Below are positions 1-4,317 of a stretch of DNA of 6,733 nt, in pieces; within the stretch, counting starts at the first letter, position 1; every line of letters begins with the position of its first letter. The position numbers were made by a program, and so were the translations under genes. Under the pieces are notes generated by a model, which ran no database searches, was not told where the DNA came from, and was given only the letters and a program-made list of their open reading frames with translations. The stretch is from positions 1 to 6,733 of the forward strand of contig CAYLZW010000304.1 of the NCBI GenBank assembly GCA_964388085.1. The letters are read 5' to 3'. The DNA comes from CAYLZW01 sp964388085 (lineage in GTDB: Bacteria; Myxococcota; UBA727; CAYLZW01).

Positions 1-196
<196 letters not shown>

Positions 197-250
197 GTCT
201 TTCACTCCGGTGGGATTCGTGGATTCGGGGGTCAGGAAGGAGGGGACGCG

Positions 251-541
251 TCAGCCCTCGACCACGGCCAGGATCTCGTCCTCGCGCATGATGAGGTGCT
301 CGGTGCCCTCGATGGTGACCTCGGTGCCCGCGTACTTGCGGAAGAACACGCGATCGCCGGCCTTCACGTCGAGCGCGCGGACCTCGCCGTTCTCGAGGTG
401 CTTGCCTTCGCCCGCGGCCACGATGAGGCCCTCCATGGGCTTCTCCTTGGCCGTGTCGGGGATGATGATCCCACCCTTGGACTTCTCCTCGGAGTCGATG
501 CGCTTCACCAGGATGCGATCGTTGAGGGGGCGCAGCTTCAT
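251..541 (-). CDS. groES: 10 kDa co-chaperonin GroES
   Basis: This 96-residue protein is the heptameric lid of the GroEL chamber and has the usual family length. It starts MKLRPLNDRILVKRI, the conserved first beta strand. The mobile loop that contacts GroEL follows at about residues 17-32 (EEKSKGGIIIPDT), and the roof and C-terminal strand end in DEILAVVEG. The ATG at 541-539 is preceded by AGGAG (552-548) at six bases, which fixes the start. It is the first gene of the operon and groEL follows. The sigma70-type promoter and CIRCE operator upstream predict repression by HrcA and induction by heat or unfolded protein. No residue looks abnormal. Confidence 0.97.
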   Translation of the reverse strand: MKLRPLNDRILVKRIDSEEKSKGGIIIPDTAKEKPMEGLIVAAGEGKHLENGEVRALDVKAGDRVFFRKYAGTEVTIEGTEHLIMREDEILAVVEG

Positions 542-606
542 GGCGTGCTCCTGAATCTTGTGTGTTTTCGAGCGCTTAGATGCGCTGATCGGGATGTGGC
601 AGTGCC

Positions 607-633
607 TTGGCACTCGAGGGGTCCGAGTGCCAG
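607..633 (-). promoter_or_regulatory. CIRCE operator (HrcA binding site) of groESL
   Basis: The arms TTGGCACTC (607-615) and GAGTGCCAG (625-633) are separated by exactly nine bases and are inverted repeats at 8 of 9 positions. The CIRCE consensus is TTAGCACTC-N9-GAGTGCTAA, so both arms match except at or near their outer bases, and the spacer length is exact. The element overlaps the expected transcription start, where HrcA dimers block RNA polymerase. It predicts an hrcA gene elsewhere in the genome. Confidence 0.93.
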
Positions 634-638
634 CGCCA

Positions 639-666
639 CGTATAGGCCCCCTTCTGGGGCGGACAA
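639..666 (-). promoter_or_regulatory. Sigma70-type promoter of groESL
   Basis: On the minus strand TTGTCC (666-661) and TATACG (644-639) are separated by 16 bases, each matching 4 of 6 consensus bases. The predicted start of transcription falls around 632, inside the CIRCE operator, which is the normal arrangement for HrcA-repressed chaperonin operons. The leader to the groES ATG is about 90 bases. The position is inferred from sequence only. Confidence 0.6.
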
Positions 667-693
667 GTGGGGAACGGCGGATCTCGTGGACCG

Positions 694-870
694 CTAGAAC
701 AGGCCCCCCTCCGTGCCGGACACCACCTCGACCTCGGCCCCAGGCTCGGACGCGGGGTCCTCGCCCTGCGCGGACGTCACCAGACCAAAAGGCCCGCCGG
801 GGGGCGGAAGCACCGTGAGTTCGTCGTCCTCGAACGGGCCCTGGCACACCGAGAGCCTGCCCCCTTCGCT
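694..870 (-). pseudogene. C-terminal fragment of an unidentified minus-strand protein, cut off by the IS remnant
   Basis: From the IS junction (about 862-878) to a TAG at 696-694, one minus-strand frame reads as a plausible protein tail. It contains LSVCQGPFEDDELTVLPPPG and then an acidic, Gly-rich end finishing in GTEGGLF. Nearly every codon ends in G or C, as in the real genes nearby, and the acidic composition is natural for a C-terminus. Upstream of the junction the frame runs antisense into transposase sequence, so the original start and most of the gene are missing. I do not recognise the family. The plus strand is also open here (a GTG at 713 leads to Ser/Pro/Gly-rich residues). Its third positions coincide with those of the minus frame, so GC3 cannot decide between strands. 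I favour the minus strand on composition only. Confidence 0.4.
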
Positions 871-877
871 CGACAAC

Positions 878-1130
878 AACGGCATACTCTGCAGCATGAG
901 CCGAAAGGGCGACTGCTGGGACAACGCCGTCGCGCAGAGCTTCTGGGGGACGATCAAGAGCGAATTGATTGAAGGCCTCGACTTGACGACGAGAAAGAAG
1001 GCGCGCGGAGCTGTCTTCGAGCACATCGAGGTCTTCTACAATCGTCAGAGGCGGCACTCCTATATCGGCTATCGTCGTCCGATGGAGCAAGAGCGCCTTT
1101 ACAGAGCGGACGCGTTGGCCGCAAAACGAG
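878..1130 (+). pseudogene. IS3-family transposase (OrfB, DDE type), 3' remnant
   Basis: The frame encodes NGILCSMSRKGDCWDNAVAQ followed by SFWGTIKSELI, then FEHIEVFYNRQRRHS and GYRRPMEQERLY. This is the C-terminal third of the IS3-family OrfB integrase core: the SMSR..CWDNA.. block, the LKxE-like helix and the FYNRQRRHS..GY motif. OrfA, the N-terminal two thirds of OrfB and the first two catalytic Asp residues are absent. The third catalytic acid, normally the Glu of the NAVAESF motif, reads CAG (Gln) at 935-937. The fragment is less GC-rich than its surroundings, as expected of an acquired element. It is dead and cannot transpose. The same frame stays open into the lipoprotein gene downstream, so no natural stop is visible. 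Confidence 0.9.
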
Positions 1131-1131
1131 A

Positions 1132-1157
1132 GTGTCTACGAAATCGGGGCAATCTCA
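1132..1157 (+). mobile_element. Probable right end (terminal repeat) of the IS3-family remnant
   Basis: Just after the transposase similarity lies GTGTCTACGAAATCGG followed by GGCAATCTCA. It resembles the terminal repeats of several IS3-family elements, which carry a TGTCTAC..AA..GGGG...TCA pattern. It would mark the downstream boundary of the element about 60 bases before the lipoprotein start. The matching left end is missing because the 5' part of the element is gone, so neither the inverted pairing nor a target duplication can be checked. The assignment rests on recalled family patterns. Confidence 0.5.
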
Positions 1158-1216
1158 CATCCTTAACCCCCTCTTCCGCGGACGCTCGCCGGAGTTCAGC
1201 TTATAGGCCTCTGACG

Positions 1217-1561
1217 ATGATCACCCGCTGCCTCTCCCTCGCGATGCTGTTGTTGTGCGCCGGCTGTACGGCCTCCGACGCGTACGTCCGCTCCACCGCG
1301 CTCGAGCGGGCGGCCTTCGATCTCGACTGCCCCAAAGAGCAGCTTACGGCGACGCCCCTCGGGGACACCGTCGTCATGGGACGCACGCCCGCGAGCCCTG
1401 GCGTCGAGCGCACGGTGCTCGGCGTCTCCGGCTGCGACACCAAGGGCGTCTACGTCGTCGAGTGCGCGCCGTCCGGATTCCGAACGAGCTGCAACGCGCT
1501 GCTGAACGCGGACGTCGAGCGAGCGGACTCCACGCCTGGCGGTGACGATTCGCGCGAATAG
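1217..1561 (+). CDS. Small Cys-containing lipoprotein, function unknown
   Basis: The 114-residue product begins MITRCLSLAMLLLCAGC, a short signal peptide with a lipoprotein cleavage site at Cys17. Position -3 is Cys rather than the usual Leu/Val/Ile, so the lipobox is slightly atypical. The mature part has four further Cys (38, 73, 83, 92) in the pattern FDLDCP...LG...GVSGC....YVVEC. I recognise this as a type recurring in predicted myxobacterial lipoproteins of unknown role; the four Cys could form two disulfides in the periplasm. The end is hydrophilic (TPGGDDSRE). The ATG at 1217 is chosen because the signal peptide starts there; only a weak AGG (1205-1207) precedes it. The frame is open upstream through the IS remnant to a GTG at 713, so an automatic caller might report a false 282-residue fusion. 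No specific function can be assigned. Confidence 0.75.
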   Translation: MITRCLSLAMLLLCAGCTASDAYVRSTALERAAFDLDCPKEQLTATPLGDTVVMGRTPASPGVERTVLGVSGCDTKGVYVVECAPSGFRTSCNALLNADVERADSTPGGDDSRE

Positions 1562-1570
1562 CCTCCGGCT

Positions 1571-1605
1571 CTGGCACGTAGGGTGCCCGCTGGCACGTAG
1601 GGTGC
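1571..1605 (+). repeat. Tandem 16-bp direct repeat (period 19 bp) upstream of the second lipoprotein gene
   Basis: CTGGCACGTAGGGTGC occurs at 1571-1586 and again at 1590-1605 with no mismatch, separated by CCG. Each copy holds a short inverted pair, GGCAC...GTGC. The repeat lies in the 109-bp gap between the two lipoprotein genes, upstream of the second. Each copy fits a sigma54 promoter, annotated separately. Confidence 0.9.
1572..1587 (+). promoter_or_regulatory. Putative sigma54 promoter, upstream copy
   Basis: TGGCACG-TAGG-GTGC matches the -24/-12 consensus TGGCACG-N4-TTGC(A/T) at all but one core base. GG (1573-1574) and GC (1585-1586) have the required 10-base separation. It would start transcription near 1598, inside the second copy. 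The base after the -12 GC is C rather than A/T, so this copy is probably weaker than the next one. Confidence 0.5.
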
Positions 1606-1606
1606 T
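1591..1606 (+). promoter_or_regulatory. Putative sigma54 promoter, downstream copy
   Basis: TGGCACG-TAGG-GTGC-T matches the -24/-12 consensus with one mismatch (G for the first T of the -12 box). GG is at 1592-1593 and GC at 1604-1605. The following T-rich TTCG favours it over the upstream copy. Transcription would start near 1617, giving a leader of about 54 bases to the ATG at 1671. A nearly identical element lies upstream of ric, and a sigma54 activator is encoded next door. Confidence 0.65.
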
Positions 1607-1670
1607 TCGTTGCGCGGACTCTGCCGCCTACCGTTAGCTTGTGCACAGTGCTGTACGTCGTCGAGGTCCT

Positions 1671-2189
1671 ATGCGCGCCACGCTCTTCGCCATTGTCTCC
1701 GTCGTCGTCGGAAATCTGCTCGCGGGTTGCGCCGGCCCCGTCTGTGACCTGGACCGCGTAGCCAACTCCGTACACGTGCAGCTCAGCACGCCGCTGTCGG
1801 ATTACGACGCGACCTTGGAGACCACGGACGCGTGGCTGCAGGGCGTCCGCGCCGTGGACGAGAGCACGGGGGAGGAGCAGGACGGCAGCGTGCTCGAGCC
1901 CGTGACGGCCGAGCCGGCGCTCGTCACCGTGCTGTGCCGGGACGGCGTCACCATCGCGCGGGGAGACGAACCCGATCCGGAGCTTCCCTGTGCCGAGGGC
2001 TTCGCGTTTGCCCAGGACGACCTCGTCCCAGCCGAGGCCGCCGTGCGCATGACTACCGTCGACGACGGCCGCGAGTTCGCCGCGCCCGCGGAGGGCTTCC
2101 GCCAGCTCGAGTACGAGCCGGTCTATGGCGCGCTCGAGTGCCCGGTGAAGGGATACCTCGCCACGCTCGCGATCGAGACGGAGCGCTAG
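1671..2189 (+). CDS. Lipoprotein of unknown function behind tandem sigma54-type promoters
   Basis: The 172-residue protein opens with a clear lipoprotein signal, MRATLFAIVSVVVGNLLAGC, with a textbook LAGC lipobox and lipidated Cys20. Ala at +2 predicts outer-membrane sorting if E. coli rules hold. The mature chain is acidic and has four more Cys (25, 89, 107, 157), enough for two disulfides, in blocks CDLDRV, VLCRDG, LPCAEG and ECPVKG. No domain is recognised. The ATG at 1671 is preferred over an in-frame GTG at 1641: it begins the signal peptide directly and has GAGG (1663-1666) four bases upstream. The tandem sigma54-type elements at 1571-1606 suggest expression under the activator encoded 91 bases downstream. 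A role at the envelope during NO stress is inference from this context. Confidence 0.85.
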   Translation: MRATLFAIVSVVVGNLLAGCAGPVCDLDRVANSVHVQLSTPLSDYDATLETTDAWLQGVRAVDESTGEEQDGSVLEPVTAEPALVTVLCRDGVTIARGDEPDPELPCAEGFAFAQDDLVPAEAAVRMTTVDDGREFAAPAEGFRQLEYEPVYGALECPVKGYLATLAIETER

Positions 2190-2200
2190 GGTAGCGAGGG

Positions 2201-2220
2201 GCGGACAGAGGCGGACAGAG
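2201..2220. repeat. Perfect 10-bp tandem repeat upstream of the sigma54 activator gene
   Basis: GCGGACAGAG is repeated twice head to tail, 60 bases before the activator ATG. The 10-bp period places both copies on the same DNA face. The core ACAGAGGCGG resembles the ACAGGGGAGC of the repeat array upstream of ric. It may be a binding site through which the activator controls its own gene. No sigma54 promoter is visible between it and the ATG. Confidence 0.6.
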
Positions 2221-2253
2221 CGGGCCGAAGTCCCTAAGCTCCAAGGCGGAACA

Positions 2254-2266
2254 CTCCGGAACGGAG
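2254..2266. other. Short dyad CTCCG-N3-CGGAG before the activator gene
   Basis: CTCCG (2254-2258) and CGGAG (2262-2266) form a perfect 5-bp inverted repeat with a 3-base centre. It lies 14 bases before the activator ATG, upstream of GGGAG (2272-2276), the likely ribosome site. It could be a leader hairpin or a small operator. Such short dyads occur by chance in GC-rich DNA. Confidence 0.25.
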
Positions 2267-2280
2267 CCGCTGGGAGCGCC

Positions 2281-3378
2281 ATGACCGCCACGCTGGAACG
2301 TCCGCCTGCCGCCCTCGAGCGCCATGCCGCTGGCTGCACCTCCAAAGATTCGTCCGGTCGCTGTGAGGTGTGCGGGCTCGTCCCCGAGGTGAGGGGGGTC
2401 CGCCGGGTCACCCCCGTGGTCGCGGAGAGCCCGGAGATGCAGGCGCTCCTCGTGCGCGCAGCCCGCTTCGCGCTGACCGAGGCTCCCGTCGTCGTGCTGG
2501 GCGAGAGCGGCACGGGCAAGGAGGTGGTCGCGCGGGTGCTGCATGACAACAGCCGCCGGCGGGACGCGCCCTTCATCGCCGTCAACGTCGCCGCGCTGCC
2601 GGCGGAGCTGCTCGAGTCGGAGCTGTTCGGTCATGCACAAGGCGCGTTTACGGGCGCCAGCAAGGCGAAGGAGGGCCTCTTTCAGGCGGCGAGCGGCGGC
2701 ACGCTCTTTCTCGACGAGATCGCCGAGATGCCGCTGGCGCTGCAGGCCAAGATGCTGCGCGCGCTGCAGGACGGGGAGGTGCGCCGCGTCGGGGACACGC
2801 GCTCCACGAGCATCGACGTGCGGGTGGTGTGCGCGACGCACCGTGACCTCGACGGCGAGGTTCGCGACGGGCGCTTTCGCAGCGACCTCTATTTTCGCCT
2901 GAAGGTGCTCACGCTGAAGGTGCCTCCTCTGCGCGAGCGACGCGCGGACGTCATGGCGCTCGCCCGTCACTTTCTCGCCGAGAACAACGCCGCTGGCGCG
3001 CGCTTCTCAAAGGCCGCGCGGCAGTTGCTCGAGGGCTACGCCTGGCCGGGCAATGTCCGCGAGCTCGCCAGCGCGGTCGTGCACGGGCTCGCGCTCAGCG
3101 ATGACGACGTCATCGACGTCGAGCACCTGCCGGACGAGCTGAGCGCCGCCCCCCTGGAGGTGCGCGCGCGGCGAACGAGCGAGACAAAGGCCGAGCCGCG
3201 GTCAAATGGCGAGTGCACGAGCGGCAAATCGTCGCTGCGGTCCCTGGCCGAGGTGGAGCGCGAGCACGTCCTGTTCGTGCTCGAGGCCTGCGGCGGCAAC
3301 CAGGCGGAGGCCGCGCGTGTATTGCAGATCGGTCGCAATACGCTCTGGCGCAAGCTGCGTCGATTCGACGACAGCTGA
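2281..3378 (+). CDS. Sigma54-dependent transcriptional activator (bacterial enhancer-binding protein) with short Cys-containing N-terminus
   Basis: This 365-residue protein uses ATP hydrolysis to open promoters held by sigma54 RNA polymerase. The AAA+ domain (about 45-285) is complete: Walker A GESGTGKE (74-81), the sigma54-contacting loop GAFTGA (121-126), Walker B TLFLDEI (141-147), sensor I around CATHRDL (184-190), arginine-finger region RFRSDLYFRL (198-207) and sensor II WPGNVREL (255-262). A Fis-type helix-turn-helix follows (about 320-362), with NQAEAARVLQIGRNTLWRKL as its core. There is no receiver, GAF, PAS or FHA domain. Instead about 45 residues carry His15, Cys19, Cys28 and Cys31 in HAAGC-x8-CEVC, a possible metal or redox site. 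GGGAG precedes the ATG by four bases. The gene converges on ric with a 12-base gap. Its family is secure. Its effector and targets are inferred: NorR, which controls NO genes in other bacteria, shares this AAA+/Fis core but senses NO through a GAF domain absent here. Confidence 0.95.
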   Translation: MTATLERPPAALERHAAGCTSKDSSGRCEVCGLVPEVRGVRRVTPVVAESPEMQALLVRAARFALTEAPVVVLGESGTGKEVVARVLHDNSRRRDAPFIAVNVAALPAELLESELFGHAQGAFTGASKAKEGLFQAASGGTLFLDEIAEMPLALQAKMLRALQDGEVRRVGDTRSTSIDVRVVCATHRDLDGEVRDGRFRSDLYFRLKVLTLKVPPLRERRADVMALARHFLAENNAAGARFSKAARQLLEGYAWPGNVRELASAVVHGLALSDDDVIDVEHLPDELSAAPLEVRARRTSETKAEPRSNGECTSGKSSLRSLAEVEREHVLFVLEACGGNQAEAARVLQIGRNTLWRKLRRFDDS

Positions 3379-3390
3379 CAGCCGCTGCGC

Positions 3391-4068
3391 CTATTCGCAC
3401 TCCTCGAGGTGACGATTTAACACGTGATCCTCGAGGAGCACCTGCGAGCGCACGTGCTCGTCCAGTAGATCGAGCTCGCGGAACAGGTCCTTGTGCGCGT
3501 TCGAGGCCCCCGGTGGCGCGACATAACCTTTGGTGCGCCGCCGCAGCCGCTCGACGAGCTTGCCGATGTACGCATGGTCTTTGGCGACGAGCGCGAGGGA
3601 GGTCGCGAGCGCTCGCTCCGGGATCGCTCCCGCGAGCAGCCCCCGATAGAGCCCCTCTTCTCGGCGGAGGTGCGTCGTCAGCGCGCGCTCGATCTCCTTC
3701 ATGAGCTGCGCGATAGGGAACAGATCCCGCGTGGTGTCGAGCTGCAGCGCCGCGAGCTCGGCCGCCATCTGCGCCAGGAACGGCGCGCGCCCCCAGACGT
3801 GATCGTGGTGTCGGTTGACGATGTGCTCGAGCAGCTCCTCGGTGGAGAGCGCACCGGGCGTCAGCTGGAGGCCAGCCTCGGCGGGGGTGACGATTTGCTC
3901 GAGCTCTTGCAGCAGCTCGCTCACCTTCCGGTCAATGGCGGCGCACGCCTCCGCGAGCGTCTGCTCCCCGTCACAGCAGTAGCGGATGCCGCGCTCGCGC
4001 AGCAGGGTGGCGTACTCGGGGTGCTCGAGCACGAGCTCGGCGACGGTGGGGTCTGTGGGGTTCGACAT
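3391..4068 (-). CDS. ric: Ric/YtfE/ScdA-type di-iron protein, repair of iron centres
   Basis: Proteins of this family repair iron-sulfur and other iron centres damaged by NO or peroxide in the cytoplasm. The 225-residue product has family length and both domains. ScdA-type N-terminus: VAELVLEHPEYATLLRERGI and the Cys pair RYCCDGEQTL (Cys31-Cys32). Hemerythrin-like bundle (about 77-220): HIVNRHHDHV (likely ligand His88), HLRREEGLY (His133, Glu137), KDHAYIGKLVERLRRRT (His165) and a last helix DEHVRSQVLLEDHVLNR. In E. coli YtfE the last helix supplies His and Glu spaced H-x3-E. Here anchoring on LE-x2-VL puts Gln209 opposite the His, with Glu213 kept. The start at 4068-4066 has AGAGGAG (4080-4074) five bases upstream. 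The frame is open further upstream but lacks family sequence there. It lies downstream of norD with its own sigma54-type promoter. Confidence 0.93.
   Translation of the reverse strand: MSNPTDPTVAELVLEHPEYATLLRERGIRYCCDGEQTLAEACAAIDRKVSELLQELEQIVTPAEAGLQLTPGALSTEELLEHIVNRHHDHVWGRAPFLAQMAAELAALQLDTTRDLFPIAQLMKEIERALTTHLRREEGLYRGLLAGAIPERALATSLALVAKDHAYIGKLVERLRRRTKGYVAPPGASNAHKDLFRELDLLDEHVRSQVLLEDHVLNRHLEECE
3400..3438. repeat. 10-bp perfect inverted repeat near the convergent gene ends
   Basis: CTCCTCGAGG (3400-3409) and CCTCGAGGAG (3429-3438) are exact reverse complements with a 19-base loop containing CACGTG. The structure lies inside the 3' end of ric and 21 bases past the activator stop. 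It could fold in the activator transcript and help end it, since the 12-base gap between the genes has no room for a terminator. No T-tract follows. The arms also encode LLED and LEE of Ric, so codon-level coincidence is possible. Confidence 0.35.
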
Positions 4069-4142
4069 GAAAGCTCCTCTCGGGCGACGCGGCGTCGCGA
4101 GCGCGGGCAGCGGGCCTGGACAAAGGGGGGACCGGACACCAA

Positions 4143-4159
4143 ATGCACCGTCCGTGCCG
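4143..4159 (-). promoter_or_regulatory. Putative sigma54 promoter of ric
   Basis: The minus strand reads CGGCACG-GACG-GTGCAT, matching TGGCACG-N4-TTGC(A/T) except at the first base of each box. The invariant GG (4158-4157) and GC (4146-4145) are 10 bases apart. It shares the G-for-T change in the -12 box with both copies upstream of the lipoprotein gene. Transcription would start near 4133, leaving a leader of about 64 bases. Sigma54 control of a ric homologue (norA) is known in Ralstonia through NorR. Confidence 0.65.
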
Positions 4160-4219
4160 CTCTCCCGACGACGCCGGGCCTCACCTCCGCCCGTCCCCCG
4201 GCGAGCGAGCGCCATTGTG

Positions 4220-4266
4220 GAGCACAGGGAAAGCGCAGGGGAGCGCAGGGGAGCACAGGGGAGCGC
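4220..4266. repeat. Array of 10-bp direct repeats, possible enhancer (activator binding sites) for ric
   Basis: Four full units and a partial fifth follow one another with no spacer: AGCACAGGGA, AAGCGCAGGG, GAGCGCAGGG, GAGCACAGGG and GAGCGCC, consensus GAGCRCAGGG. The one-helical-turn period puts all units on one DNA face. Relative to the predicted ric start at 4133, the array lies about 87-133 bp upstream, the usual place for enhancer sites of sigma54 activators. Simple expansion of a GC-rich word is the alternative. Confidence 0.7.
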
Positions 4267-4302
4267 CGTGCGGGCCTGCGCGGTCGCGGCGATGGCGGGC
4301 CT

Positions 4303-4317
4303 GACCTCCCGGAGGTC
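4303..4317. other. 15-bp palindrome directly after the norD stop
   Basis: GACCTCC (4303-4309) and GGAGGTC (4311-4317) are exact reverse complements around a single C. The palindrome abuts the norD TGA (4320-4318) on the minus strand. As RNA it would form a 5-bp stem with a 5-base loop and no following U-run, a poor terminator. An operator or a processing site is as likely. The rest of 4069-4317 holds the ric promoter and repeat array; I see no gene in it. Confidence 0.35.

Noticed and set aside
842..857. A fourth sigma54-like element, TGGCACA-CCGA-GAGC, with correct GG-N10-GC spacing
   Set aside because: The -12 box is poor (GAGC), it lies inside the truncated minus-strand fragment, and it faces only the dead transposase. 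Chance is likely in DNA of this composition.
1641..1670. GTG at 1641 as start of the second lipoprotein
   Set aside because: It adds a basic decapeptide before a signal peptide and has no ribosome site; the ATG at 1671 has GAGG upstream.
1374..2585. Minus-strand open frame of about 400 codons opposite the lipoprotein and activator genes
   Set aside because: It is a shadow of the plus-strand genes: it runs antisense to a signal peptide and an AAA+ domain and has low-complexity composition.
4069..4215. Extension of ric upstream to an ATG at 4215
   Set aside because: The extra 49 residues are Arg/Pro/Gly-rich and unlike the family, would cover the sigma54 promoter, and the ATG at 4068 has a strong ribosome site.
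4220..4266. CRISPR array
   Set aside because: The units are 10 bp with no spacers, unlike CRISPR repeats of about 24-40 bp separated by unique spacers.
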